From BOG-224 sp963783505 (GTDB lineage Bacteria; Acidobacteriota; Terriglobia; Bryobacterales; Bryobacteraceae), in contig CAWAOP010000051.1 in NCBI GenBank assembly GCA_963783505.1, positions 1 through 64,000 of the forward strand: a stretch of DNA of 64,000 nt, given 5' to 3'. The notes under the pieces are model-generated. The model was not told the DNA's origin and ran no database searches. It worked only from the letters and a program-made list of their open reading frames with translations. This document shows, one piece after another, positions 19,256-28,324 of this stretch. The translations under genes and the position numbers were made by a program. Within the stretch, counting starts at the first letter, position 1; the number at the start of each line of letters is the position of its first letter.

Positions 19256-19896
19256 GAAATTATGCCTTTCCGGACTGCATACAGGATCAGTTCGGGGACG
19301 GTGTGAAGATTGAGTTTTTGAAGGATGTTGCTGCGATGGGTTTCTATGGTATATGGGCTGAGATTCAGCATGTTGGCGACGTCTTTGTTGCTTTTGCCCT
19401 CGGCGATCAACTGGAGAATCTCCCGTTCGCGAGTGGACAACAGTTCATAACTGTCTTCAACGCCTTTAGCCCGCAATTGCCGGACATAGTCTTCCACGAG
19501 CAAGGCGCTGACCGCCGGGCTGAAGAACGCTTTCCCTTGCTGAACCAACCGGATGGCCGCAATCAGCTCCGCTTCGGCGGATTCTTTCAGCACGTATCCG
19601 CGGGCGCCGGCCTTCAGCGCGCGCAGCACGTAGGCTTCGTCGGAGTGCATGCTCAGCATGATGACGCGAACGGATGGATGCGCGGATGCGATCTGTTGCG
19701 TCGCTTCCGTGCCGTTCAGGTTGGGCATGCCGACGTCGACCACGGCGATATCGGGCAGCAACTCGGCCACCAGCCGGATGAGCTCGCGGCCGTCGCTCGC
19801 TTCTCCCACTACTTGAAAATCGGGATGGCGCTCCAAAAGCGCGCGCAAGCCGCTTCGCAGCACGACATGGTCGTCCGCAAGCACCATGCGAATCAT
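19252..19896 (-). CDS. NarL/LuxR-type response regulator
   Basis: 214 residues. The receiver domain has LADDHVVLR (acidic pair), DIAVVDVGMPNLNG (phosphoacceptor Asp), VIMLSMHSDE (Ser/Thr position) and YVLKESAEAE (Lys). The C-terminal LuxR helix-turn-helix is LSTREREILQLIAEGKSNKD then VANMLNLSPYTIETHRSNIL. It is a transcription factor activated by phosphorylation. The start overlaps the stop of the histidine kinase by four bases (19893-19896), so the pair is translationally coupled. The stop codon lies in the end of the MITE-like repeat, which may have replaced the original 3' end. Confidence 0.9.
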   Translation of the reverse strand: MIRMVLADDHVVLRSGLRALLERHPDFQVVGEASDGRELIRLVAELLPDIAVVDVGMPNLNGTEATQQIASAHPSVRVIMLSMHSDEAYVLRALKAGARGYVLKESAEAELIAAIRLVQQGKAFFSPAVSALLVEDYVRQLRAKGVEDSYELLSTREREILQLIAEGKSNKDVANMLNLSPYTIETHRSNILQKLNLHTVPELILYAVRKGIIS

Positions 19897-21278
19897 GACG
19901 TCGACTCCGGGACAGGGATGGGCAGACGGACCGAGAGGACCGTGCCATGCCCTACGCTGGAGTCCACCCGAAGAGAGCCGCCGAGGCGAGTCACGCGCTC
20001 CTCCATGCCCAGAAGGCCGAGGCCCTTTTCGACGGAAGGGTCGAAGCCGGCCCCATCGTCCTGGACTGCCACCTCCAGCGCGCCGGGCGATTGCCTGAGA
20101 ACGACGCGCGCCGAACTGGCTTTCGCGTGTTTGGCGCAGTTGTTCAGGGCCTCCTGGACAACGCGGTAAACGCACGTCCTGTGCGACTCGGGAAGGCCGT
20201 CACCGGCTTCCTCCGCGTCCACGTGCACATTCATGCCAGTCCTTCGCGACATTTCCCGGCCCTGCCAATTGAGCGCAGCCACCAAACCAAGGTCATCGAG
20301 CATCGAGGGCCGCAGCAAGAGCGCCATGTCCCGGACCGACCGAACGCTGGACTCCGCCTGCTTCCTGAAAGACGTTAACCGGGCGCGCAGGGTTTCGTCG
20401 CGGGGCAGTTCAGCCTCCAACCTGCCCAATTCAACCAGCATGGCCGACATGGATTGGCCCACTTCGTCGTGCAGTTCGCGCGACAACCTCTTTCGTTCCT
20501 CTTCCTGGGCGCTCTCCAAACGCGCGGCCAGCTCGCGCAGCTCACGGCGGGCTTGGGCAACGCCGCGATAATGCGTCTCGGCGGACTGCTCGAGGCTACG
20601 GATACGCATCGCCACCACAAGCGCCAGTACGCACGCGATGCCGACGCCCAGCGCGGACGCAAGGATCAAGCGGTTCCGCAGCTTCGCTTGCTCCTCCTGG
20701 ATCGATTGTTCGCCGGCGTCCAGTTGTCGATCGTTGAGGCTCGTGATCCCTAGCGACAGCCGAAGAATCTCGGTTCGCAAGGGGCCTATGTTGTTCTGCC
20801 TGTAACTCGCGCCCCTCGCTTGCCTTGTCGCGGCGTCCCACTGCATGACCGGAGAAAGAGACGCCCAATACGTCTCGAGACGGCCCTTTAAGTCCGCGAA
20901 CGTCTCTCTCGCTTGAGGGTCCATCCGCTCTTGCGCGCCCGCGTAGGCCGCCAGCAGCCGCTCGGTTTGCCTCCGGGCAGTTTCGAGGTTGGCCCTATGG
21001 CTTTGCGCTTTGGTCTCGTCGGTTTCGGCGAGGTAGTCGCGAATCACCGAGCCCGAGCGAATCAGAATGTCGCGCAGTTGGTCGAGGATCTGGTCCCTTC
21101 CGCGGAACGATTTCATGAGAGCGGCGTTCCTGGTATTCGCCATCTGCGCCGAACGGGATACTTCGAACCCGATCAGGATCATCAGGAACAGAATGCTCCC
21201 AAAGCCGAGCCACAGGACGCGCCTGCCGGCGGCAAGGGGCCGCGCTACACCGGTATCGACGGCGCCAGCGACGGACAT
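19893..21278 (-). CDS. NarX/DegS-type sensor histidine kinase
   Basis: 461 residues. A membrane segment near the N terminus (VLWLGFGSILFLMILIGF) and a second (LILASALGVGIACVLALVVA) flank a periplasmic CHASE3-like helical domain of about 150 residues. The HisKA_3 box is KRLSRELHDEVGQSMSAML with the phosphorylated His. The ATPase domain has VVQEALNNCAKHAKASSARV, VQDDGAGFDP and GLGLLGMEERV. ATG 21278 has GGAGG seven bases upstream. Partner: the overlapping LuxR-type regulator. Confidence 0.9.
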   Translation of the reverse strand: MSVAGAVDTGVARPLAAGRRVLWLGFGSILFLMILIGFEVSRSAQMANTRNAALMKSFRGRDQILDQLRDILIRSGSVIRDYLAETDETKAQSHRANLETARRQTERLLAAYAGAQERMDPQARETFADLKGRLETYWASLSPVMQWDAATRQARGASYRQNNIGPLRTEILRLSLGITSLNDRQLDAGEQSIQEEQAKLRNRLILASALGVGIACVLALVVAMRIRSLEQSAETHYRGVAQARRELRELAARLESAQEEERKRLSRELHDEVGQSMSAMLVELGRLEAELPRDETLRARLTSFRKQAESSVRSVRDMALLLRPSMLDDLGLVAALNWQGREMSRRTGMNVHVDAEEAGDGLPESHRTCVYRVVQEALNNCAKHAKASSARVVLRQSPGALEVAVQDDGAGFDPSVEKGLGLLGMEERVTRLGGSLRVDSSVGHGTVLSVRLPIPVPESTS

Positions 21279-21453
21279 ATGTCTACCTCCAGTGTAGAAG
21301 AGGGGACGGTTCAACAGCCGGCTGCGTCAGGCCAACCGGCGAAAGGTCAAAATCGTAGCCGATAGAATAGTAGGCAGCCATGTGCGAGCCGTCCCTAGCG
21401 TCTGTCTTCCCGCCGCCGCGCCGGCGATCGCGCGCCTCGCGGGAATAAGCGCC

Positions 21454-22632
21454 ATGAACCGACCGATACATGAATGGTTGCGACAAGCCGCTTGGATCTT
21501 GTTGTGCGCTCTGGTCTTCTCGCTTCCGTTTGAAAAAGGAATCCAGTTTTCCGGGCTGGGAACGATTTCGCGCGTACTGGGAGAAGCGGCCTTTCTCGCC
21601 GGTGTGACGGCAGCCCTTTACCAGCGGGGTATAAGGCGGCCCAACGCCGCGTTGCTCCTGGCCGCGGTGTTCGTGGCGTGGGAGGGCCTGACCTGGCTGT
21701 GGAGTTATTCGCGCTACGCGACGGCGGTCCGATTCCTGACTTTGGCGCAGCTCCTGGCGATGGCGTGGCTGGTCTGGGAAATGTGCCGGACGAAAGCGCA
21801 GACGCTGCGGCTCGTTGAGGCGTACGTCGCCGGCGCCGCGGTATCCTCCGCTTGGACCATCTCGCGGGCGTTTCTCAACGTCCAGACGCATTGGCGAAGG
21901 TTCGCCACGGCCGGGTTCGACCCTAATGACTTGGGCGTCACGCTGGCCATAGCGCTCGCTTTCGCCTTGTATCTGAGCGTGAAGCTGCGCGGGCTGGGGG
22001 CCTGGCTGGCGCGGCTGGCCGCGGCGCTGACGATTGAAGCGGTATTACTGACGGCGTCGCGGACGGCTCTAGTCGCGGCGCTCGCCAACATCGTGTTTCT
22101 CCCGCTCATCTGGCGAAGCGCGAAGGCCGGGCAACGCGTTTCGACGGTGGTTCTGCTCGTGGCGCTGGCGCTCGGCCCGTTCCGGCTCGCTCCCCAGGCG
22201 GCCCGGGCGCGGCTGGCTACCCTTCCGGCCGAAGCGACGGCCGGCACCATGCATGACCGCACGCGGATCTGGAAAGCCGGCCTCCAGTTGTTCCAGCGGC
22301 GTCCAATCGCCGGCGTCGGATTCGGGGCCTATCCCCAAGCCGCGTACCCGATACTGCGCATCCACTACAACGCGCACAACACTTTCCTCTCGGTTCTGGT
22401 GGAAGCCGGAATCGTCGGGTTCGTGCTTTGGAGCGCGCTGCTGGGCGTCCTGATATGGTATGTCCGGCTGCTGCCCGCCAAAGAGCGCGCGTTTTGGATC
22501 ACGGCACTCACGGTCTGGGCCATCGGCGTGCTGGCGGTGGCTTGGGAGCATCGCAAACCCACGTGGATCGTCTTCGCGCTCATCATGACCGCGTGGGGGC
22601 GGGCGTTTCGTACGGAGGAGCGCGAGGCTTGA
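21454..22632 (+). CDS. O-antigen ligase/polymerase-like membrane protein
   Basis: 392 residues with around ten hydrophobic segments, for example AAWILLCALVFSLPF, VLGEAAFLAGVTAALY, ALLLAAVFVAWEGLTWLWSY and TVVLLVALALGPFRLA. The large loop with MHDRTRIWKAGLQLFQRRPI, GVGFGAYPQA and IHYNAHNTFLSVLVEAGIVG is the Wzy_C signature (PF04932): R-x-x-x-W, GxGxG and H-N-x-x-L. It probably polymerises or ligates cell-surface polysaccharide. The TTG of the next gene overlaps its stop. It heads a five-gene polysaccharide cluster. Confidence 0.85.
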   Translation: MNRPIHEWLRQAAWILLCALVFSLPFEKGIQFSGLGTISRVLGEAAFLAGVTAALYQRGIRRPNAALLLAAVFVAWEGLTWLWSYSRYATAVRFLTLAQLLAMAWLVWEMCRTKAQTLRLVEAYVAGAAVSSAWTISRAFLNVQTHWRRFATAGFDPNDLGVTLAIALAFALYLSVKLRGLGAWLARLAAALTIEAVLLTASRTALVAALANIVFLPLIWRSAKAGQRVSTVVLLVALALGPFRLAPQAARARLATLPAEATAGTMHDRTRIWKAGLQLFQRRPIAGVGFGAYPQAAYPILRIHYNAHNTFLSVLVEAGIVGFVLWSALLGVLIWYVRLLPAKERAFWITALTVWAIGVLAVAWEHRKPTWIVFALIMTAWGRAFRTEEREA

Positions 22633-23738
22633 AGATCCGCGTACTGGAAACTCTGGCGTCGCTTCGGCGCGCGGGCGCCGAGCGCGTGGCCGTGTCTCTC
22701 GCCTGCGGGCTCGACCGCGAGCGCTTCGAGCCGAGGGTCGTATCGCTCTATCCCCCGTTCGAGGGCGGTTACGAACCTGCGCTCGAACGGGCGGGCGTGC
22801 CGGTGGAGCAGCTCGGCAAGCGGCCCGGTTTCGATCCGAGAATGTGGCTCCGCATCGCCAGAGCCATTCGCGAGTTTCGGCCACACGTGGTCCATACGCA
22901 TTCCTACGTCATGCGGTATGTGTGGCCGGCGCGCCTGGCGACCGGTGGAGGAGCGATCGTACACACGGTGCACAACCTCGCGGATAAAGAAGTCGATTGG
23001 GTGGGCCGCGCGATCCATCGCGCCGCATTTCGAGCGGGCGCGCTGCCCGTAGCGATTTCCGGCGAGGTGGCGCGCTCGTTCGAGCGCGTCTACGGGTTCG
23101 CGCCTGTGGCGACCATTCCGAACGGAGCCGACGTTCGCAACGGATACCGCCCGGATGCGCGTGAGAAGTGGCGGCGCGCGCACGGCTTTGGAGAGGGCGA
23201 TTTGCTGGTAGTTTCCGTCGCTCGTTTCGAGCCGCAGAAGAATCCGTTGGGATTGATTGAAGCCTTCACGCGCGGCCTCGCGACGCATCCCGGCTCGCGT
23301 CTGGTGATGGCCGGGCAGGGCAGCCTGTTGGAACCCAGCCGCCGCCGCGCCGCCGAATTGGGAGTGGACGCGCGCGTCCATTTCCTGGGCCTGTGCCTGG
23401 ATGTCCCGGAGCTTCTTTCCGCGTGCGATCTGTTCGCGCTGGCTTCCGGATGGGAAGGCGCGTCGGTTGCCATCGTGGAGGCCATGGCGGCGCGATTGCC
23501 GGTAGTAGCCACGGCCGTTGGCGGCGTCCCCGAACTGGTTGCGCAAGGCGAGACAGGGGTCCTCGTTCCGCCCGGAGACGTCACAGTATTTGCGGCTGCG
23601 CTGGCCGCGCTGGCCGCAGATCCGGAGCGCAGGCGCGCCATGGCGGAAGCGGCCAGCCGGCGCGCGCTCCTGTTCGAAACCAGCGCGATGGCGAAGGCCT
23701 ACGCCGAGGTGTTCGAGCGCGCCGTCTCGCGGCCCTAA
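22629..23738 (+). CDS. GT4 family glycosyltransferase
   Basis: 369 residues from a TTG start that overlaps the previous stop (TTGA). The first residues KIRVLETLASLRRAGAERVA are the normal beginning of a GT-B enzyme. Later blocks are VAISGEVARSFERVYG, VVSVARFEPQKNPLGLIEAF, LVMAGQGSLLEPSRR, VHFLGLCLDVPELLSACDLF and SGWEGASVAIVEAMAARLPV with the E-x7-E donor-binding motif, then ATAVGGVPELVAQGETGVLV. It transfers a sugar from a nucleotide donor, presumably to a lipid-linked glycan in the cytoplasm. Confidence 0.9.
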   Translation: MKIRVLETLASLRRAGAERVAVSLACGLDRERFEPRVVSLYPPFEGGYEPALERAGVPVEQLGKRPGFDPRMWLRIARAIREFRPHVVHTHSYVMRYVWPARLATGGGAIVHTVHNLADKEVDWVGRAIHRAAFRAGALPVAISGEVARSFERVYGFAPVATIPNGADVRNGYRPDAREKWRRAHGFGEGDLLVVSVARFEPQKNPLGLIEAFTRGLATHPGSRLVMAGQGSLLEPSRRRAAELGVDARVHFLGLCLDVPELLSACDLFALASGWEGASVAIVEAMAARLPVVATAVGGVPELVAQGETGVLVPPGDVTVFAAALAALAADPERRRAMAEAASRRALLFETSAMAKAYAEVFERAVSRP

Positions 23739-24026
23739 TCCGTCCGTAGGGCTACAGGAGATCAACCGCTGAGACGCGGAGACGCAGAGTTTTCTTGAGT
23801 TCTCCGCGATCTCCGCTCCCTCGGCTGGCGGACCTGCGGGCTGACAAGAATCTCCAGAAATGTCTTGCACGCTTTTGGCGGCTTGTAGCGCCTCCGGATT
23901 CGTGCGCCGAGTCCGCAGAGCCCGCAAAGGGTTTCTAATTCGCTCTTTCTCGGCGTCTCGGCGCCTCGGCGGTTATGCTAAGTTTTGCCTTACGGACGGA
24001 TTATGGTCGCGGAGCGGGGCGGCGTT
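23739..24026. repeat. Intergenic region with dispersed repeat sequence
   Basis: It starts with CAACCGCTGAGACGCGGAG and ends with CTCGGCGCCTCGGCGGTTATG, so the edges form a loose inverted repeat rich in GAGACGC/GGCGTCTCG words. A related stretch occurs near 48640-48720, where TTTACCTTAGGGGACGGATT resembles TTTGCCTTACGGACGGATTA here. No gene is supported. This looks like a small dispersed non-coding repeat that sits just upstream of the next glycosyltransferase. Confidence 0.45.
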
Positions 24027-25152
24027 ATGACGCACGTGCTGCACCTGATCACGGGGCTGGACGCCGGGCGGCGCGGAAACGCAGGCGGCGCGCTTGAGCG
24101 TGGAACTGCGCCGGCGCGGCTGGGACGTCGCGGTGGCTTCGCTGCTGCCGCCGGGCAGCGAGGCTCGGGGGCTGGCCGATGCGGGCGTTCCGGTTTTTAC
24201 TCTGGGGATGCGGGCGGGGATGCCCGATCCGCGGGGGCTCGCCAGACTGGCGGATCGCCTGCGCATTTTCAGACCCTCGATTCTGCATGCCCACATGTTT
24301 CACGCGAACATGCTGGCGCGGGCCGTGCGCCTGATTTGCCCCGTGCCCGTCGTGATCTCGACCATCCACAGCGTGGCCGAATCCGGCCGCAAGCATGGAG
24401 AGAGCGTCCGGCTGCGCGACCTGGCGTACCGATATACCGGATGGCTCGACGACGCCGTCGTGGCCGTCGGCAACGCCGTAGCCGAGCGTCATCGAACGGC
24501 GCGGGCCGTGGACCGGAGCAAGCTGCGCGTGATTCCGAACGGCGTGGATACTTCCCTTTTCCGCCCCGATTCGGAGCGGCGCGCGCGGGTGCGGCGCGAA
24601 CTCGGGATCGAGGGGCGATTCGTATGGCTCGCGGCCGGCCGCCTGATGTGGAAGAAGGACCATGCGACATTGTTCCGCGCTCTAGCCAAGGCGGGAGAGG
24701 CCACTCTTTTGATCGCGGGCGATGGGCCTCTGGAAGAAGAACTCCGCTCGCTTGTGCGCGAGCTCGCGATTGACGCGCGTTTCCTGGGCCATCGCGGCGA
24801 TATGCCTGGATTGATGAACGCGGCCGATGGGCTGGCGCTTTCATCGGTGGTGGAAGGGCTCCCAATGGCGCTTCTCGAAGCTGCGGCGAGCGGACTCCCC
24901 GCGGTGGCGACGGACGCAGGCGGGGCGCGCGAGATCATAGTGGATGGGGAAACAGGCTTCATTGCGCGCATCCGGGACGCCGGCGCGCTTGGCGCGGCGA
25001 TGCGCAGGCTGATGGAAATGCCCGCGAACGCCAGGCAAGCCATGTCCGAGGCCGCGCGGCGGCAAGCCGGCCGGTTCACGATCGAATCCGTTGTCTCGCG
25101 CTGGGAAGAGTTGTACCGCGAGTTGTTGGAGAAGGCAGACCGATGGATGTGA
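24027..25152 (+). CDS. GT4 family glycosyltransferase, frame broken at 24066-24068
   Basis: Starts MTHVLHLITGLDAG at ATG 24027. One G too many in the run at 24066-24068 shifts the frame. After correction it reads GLDAGGAETQAARLSVELRR, the typical glycine-rich loop, and runs to the stop at 25150-25152 with about 374 residues. Blocks: ILHAHMFHANMLARAV, VIPNGVDTSLFRPDSERR, WLAAGRLMWKKDHATLFRAL, LLIAGDGPLEEELRSL, ARFLGHRGDMPGLMNAADGL and SSVVEGLPMALLEAAASGLP (E-x7-E). It is a GT-B retaining transferase of the polysaccharide cluster. The stop overlaps the next start by ten bases. Confidence 0.85.
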
Positions 25153-25914
25153 CCAACCGCTACGTGCTCGAATTTCGCGCGGCGGATTGCGGCGCGGACG
25201 CCCGGCGCGGAAATCCTGGATTTCGGATGCGGCGCGGGTGAGTTGGTTTCGGCCGGACGCGCGGCGGGGCTCGACATGCGGGGCGCCGACGTTTTCTATT
25301 CCGGTTCCGATGCGCGGGCCGAGGCCATCGCCGCGGGCCGCCTGGGATCGTGCGTGTTCGAGATACAGGAAGGGAAGCTGCCGTTCGCGGATGCGAGTTT
25401 CGATGGAGTGGTCAATAACCAGGTTATGGAGCACGTCGAGGACCTGGGCGGCGCGCTGAGCGAAATCCACCGCGTGCTGCGGCCCGGCGGCGTAGCGCTG
25501 AGCATTTTTCCTTCGCGCGACGTATGGCGGGAAGGCCACATCGGCATTCCGTTCTCGCATTGGTTCCCCCGCGGCGGCCGGGCGCGGATGGCTTATACCA
25601 CCGCATTGCGCAATCTCGGCCTCGGCACATGGAAGGGGCAAGCGGCTACGCGGCGGCAATGGGCCCACGATAAGCTGGCATGGATTGACGCGTACACCCA
25701 TTACCGTTCGCGCCGGGAGATTTTCGCGACCTTCAATCGATACTTCAGGAATGAACTCTGCGAGCCGGATTACATCCTCTTCCGCCTGCGCGACAAGCCT
25801 TGGCGGGCTCCGCTGGCGCAACTGCTGTATGTGCCGCTCGTCGCGGCGCTGGCGAGCGCGGTGTTCCGCAAGCTGGCGTTTCTCGTGATTGTCTCCAGGA
25901 AGGACACGCGGTGA
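25143..25914 (+). CDS. SAM-dependent methyltransferase, frame broken at 25201-25203
   Basis: Starts MDVTNRYVLEF at 25143. An extra C in the run at 25201-25203 shifts the frame; corrected it reads AEILDFGCGAGELVSAGRA, the class I SAM-binding motif I. Then DGVVNNQVMEHVEDLGGALS and IHRVLRPGGVALSIFPS give motifs IV-VI of the Methyltransf_11 type. The corrected protein has about 256 residues. The end is hydrophobic (LLYVPLVAALASAVF and LAFLVIV), so it may associate with the membrane. It probably methylates a sugar or lipid intermediate of the glycan made by its neighbours. Confidence 0.8.
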
Positions 25915-27047
25915 GGATCGCGTACGTTGTGACGCGGGCCGACGCCGTGGGCGGGGCGACCATCCACGTAATGGAGATGGCGAAGGCCATGCTGGAGCGC
26001 GGGCACGAAACCGCCATCTTCACGGGCGGCAGCGGCCCAGCGGCGGATAAGCTGGCGGAATCCGGCGCGCCCGTCCACCGCCTCCGTTACTTACGGCGCG
26101 CCGTCAACCCGTGGCGCGATCTCCGCGCGCTCATCGAGTTGATGGCCGCGCTCCGCGGCTACCATCCCGATCTGGTTTCCGCGCACACCGCCAAGGCGGG
26201 TTGGCTCGGGCGCGCGGCGTGCGCCCGGCTGGGAATTCCGGCCGTCTACACGCCGCACGGTCTTCCGGTTGGTGGACGCATGCGCGGTGCCCAAGGAGTT
26301 TTGTTCGCCGCGGCCGAGCGCATTGCAGCGCCATGGGCCCGGGCGATCATCTGCGTCGCGGAGGCCGAGCGCCGGCTGGCGCTGGAGCGGGGGCTGGCGG
26401 ATGCGGAACGGTTGGTGGTCATCCACAACGGCGTGCGTGCGATTCCCGGCAATATGCGTGCGAACGCGGGCGCCTCGCCGCCCCGAATTGTTTCCGTGGC
26501 CCGCTTCGAAGAGCCCAAAGACCACGCCACGCTCCTGCGCGCAGTCGCCAAGCTGGCCGGCCAGGAGTGGGAACTGGATCTTGTAGGCGACGGTCCCGCG
26601 GAATCGGCTTGCCGCGATTTGGCCGCGCAGATTGGCATCGGCGGGCGCGTTCGGTTCCTGGGCTATCAGGCCGACACGGTTTCCGCGCTGGCAGGCGCTC
26701 AGATTTTTGTTTTGTCTTCGCGCTCGGAAGCGTTTCCGCGCACCGTGCTTGAAGCTATGCGCGCAGGATTAGCCATTGTCGCCACGGACGTAGGAGGAGT
26801 GGGAGAGGCCGTCGAGCATGAACGCAATGGACTGTTGGTCCCTCCCGGCGATGCGGACGCGCTGGCAGCCGCGCTCGAACGGATCGTCGGGGATGCCAGC
26901 CTTCGAACTCGCCTCGGAACCGCGGCGAGAGCGACGTATGAAACGCGTTTCCGGATAGAGACGATGGTGGAGAGGACGTTAGCCGTATACGCCGAAACGC
27001 TCGGAGGGCCGGGCGTGCGGCATGAAGGCGAAGTCCGGGACCGATAG
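25911..27047 (+). CDS. GT4 family glycosyltransferase
   Basis: 378 residues from a GTG at 25911 that overlaps the preceding stop (GTGA); AGGAAGGA lies upstream. The N-terminal loop is RIAYVVTRADAVGGATIHVM. Later blocks: LVSAHTAKAGWLGRAACARL, AVYTPHGLPVGGRM, VVIHNGVRAIPGN, RIVSVARFEEPKDHATLLRA, RVRFLGYQADTVSALAGAQI and SSRSEAFPRTVLEAMRAGLA (E-x7-E), then VATDVGGVGEAVEHERNGLL. It resembles WcaL/PelF-type enzymes acting early in exopolysaccharide assembly. It is the last gene of the cluster. Confidence 0.9.
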   Translation: MRIAYVVTRADAVGGATIHVMEMAKAMLERGHETAIFTGGSGPAADKLAESGAPVHRLRYLRRAVNPWRDLRALIELMAALRGYHPDLVSAHTAKAGWLGRAACARLGIPAVYTPHGLPVGGRMRGAQGVLFAAAERIAAPWARAIICVAEAERRLALERGLADAERLVVIHNGVRAIPGNMRANAGASPPRIVSVARFEEPKDHATLLRAVAKLAGQEWELDLVGDGPAESACRDLAAQIGIGGRVRFLGYQADTVSALAGAQIFVLSSRSEAFPRTVLEAMRAGLAIVATDVGGVGEAVEHERNGLLVPPGDADALAAALERIVGDASLRTRLGTAARATYETRFRIETMVERTLAVYAETLGGPGVRHEGEVRDR

Positions 27048-27402
27048 GAGCCAGATCGCTGAAGGGGCGAAAGCAAGCCGACGGCAAAGCCGTACGGGCG
27101 GCGCGGACCGGGGCAGGGGTGGTGAGACGATTGGCGGCCACGGGCCGGCGTGTGGGGACCTATTTCCATGGGAGCGTCTCACTAGGTCGGCTCGGATTGT
27201 GATAAGAGGGGACTGGAGGCTGGGACGAGGCCGGGCCGACGGTCCGTTTCGTGGCTGCTACGCAATCGGCTACGCCAATGAACGCGGGCCAGCCAGGGTA
27301 TTACCGGCCGCCACACTGCTGGAAAGCCCGTTGATCGCAACCAAGAAAGATACGTAAAGTCCGTGGACCTATCGTCATCAATGGTGATTCCATTATGGTC
27401 GG
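27048..27402. other. Intergenic region, nothing supported
   Basis: Between the polysaccharide cluster and the restriction-modification unit. It is less GC-rich toward its right end. Open frames here have no ribosome site or protein-like sequence. It probably contains the promoter of the controller gene, but I cannot point to a clear C-box or -35/-10 pair. Confidence 0.4.
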
Positions 27403-27633
27403 ATGGATAGGCAACGGCAAGAAGCCCGGATTCAAAGGACGTTCGGTGATCGAATACGGCATCTTCGAAAGCAAAAAGGGTTTTCACAGGAATCGCTAGC
27501 GTTGGCCTGTGATCTCGACCGGTCGTATATCGGCAGTGTCGAACGGGGCGAACGAAACATCAGCCTGCTGAATATCTACAAAATCGCCGCGGCATTGAGC
27601 GTTCCCGCGAAGGAGTTGTTCAATGCCCGATAA
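27403..27633 (+). CDS. XRE-family controller protein of the restriction-modification unit
   Basis: 76 residues, almost entirely one helix-turn-helix: TFGDRIRHLRKQKGFSQESL, then ALACDLDRSYIGSVERGERN and ISLLNIYKIAAALSVPAKEL. This size and pattern match C proteins that time expression of restriction genes. The stop overlaps the nuclease start by 11 bases, so nuclease and controller are co-translated. This is the usual C-R arrangement and implies delayed, controller-dependent expression of the nuclease. Confidence 0.8.
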   Translation: MDRQRQEARIQRTFGDRIRHLRKQKGFSQESLALACDLDRSYIGSVERGERNISLLNIYKIAAALSVPAKELFNAR

Positions 27634-28324
27634 GCCAACCCGCATCCCAAGAGAGCTTCTGGAAAGGGTAGAGGCTGTAACGAACAAACGGGCGCGATTT
27701 GTTCTGGACCGCATCGTGAAGAACGGCGCCGTCACCACCGAGGAAATCAATCGGGCTGGCTACGACCACCCGCCCCGCGCTGCTCAAGACGCCAAGGACC
27801 TTGGCTTTCGTATCAAACGCATCACGGTTAAACATACGAATGGCCGCTCCATCGCCGCATACGCTTTTGACGAGGGGGAGCTTGATCCAAGCAAGGCGGG
27901 GCGTCGAGCGCTACCCAAGAAAGATCGGGATGCGATCATTCGTGCCTCTGGCGGTGAATGCCAGCTCTGCGGAGCCGAGCACAATTTGCAGGCGGATCAC
28001 CGCATCCCGTATGAAGTAGCAGGGGAAGCTCCTGTAGGAGAAGAGGCGCCGTTTCAAGTTCTTTGCGGCTCATGCAATCGGAAAAAATCGTGGGCTTGTG
28101 AACACTGCCAAAATCGCCTCGAACAATGCGACCCCGACATCTGCCGAGATTGCTATTGGGCTGAGCCGGCCGACTACAACCACATCGCCATGCAGCAGCA
28201 GCGCCGTGTAGACCTTAGTTGGATAGGCGATGAGGTCAGGAATTTTGAGCGACTGCGCCGCGAGGCGAATCTGCACGGCAGAAGCGTGTCGGACGAAATC
28301 AAAAACAGGGTAAAACGGCGTTAG
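27623..28324 (+). CDS. HNH restriction endonuclease (probable type II)
   Basis: 233 residues. The N-terminal part (LERVEAVTNKRARFVLDRIV, then GAVTTEEINRAGYDHPPRAA) looks like a winged-helix DNA-reading domain. The HNH nuclease follows: ECQLCGAEHNLQADHRIPYE with Cys-x2-Cys and the catalytic DHRIP, then VLCGSCNRKKSWACEHC with two further Cys-x2-Cys pairs, and CDPDICRDCYW. The zinc ligands all appear intact. The target site cannot be read from the sequence. It follows the controller gene and its stop overlaps the stop of the convergent methyltransferase by three bases, so the three genes make a compact type II system. Confidence 0.8.
   Translation: MPDKPTRIPRELLERVEAVTNKRARFVLDRIVKNGAVTTEEINRAGYDHPPRAAQDAKDLGFRIKRITVKHTNGRSIAAYAFDEGELDPSKAGRRALPKKDRDAIIRASGGECQLCGAEHNLQADHRIPYEVAGEAPVGEEAPFQVLCGSCNRKKSWACEHCQNRLEQCDPDICRDCYWAEPADYNHIAMQQQRRVDLSWIGDEVRNFERLRREANLHGRSVSDEIKNRVKRR

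Noticed and set aside
22365..23927. Open frame of about 520 codons antisense to the glycosyltransferase
   Set aside because: Composition is that of a GC shadow; the sense strand has all GT4 motifs.
27022..27357. Small open frame between the glycan cluster and the controller gene
   Set aside because: It overlaps the end of the glycosyltransferase and its residues (many Gly, Arg and Ala) show no protein-like pattern.
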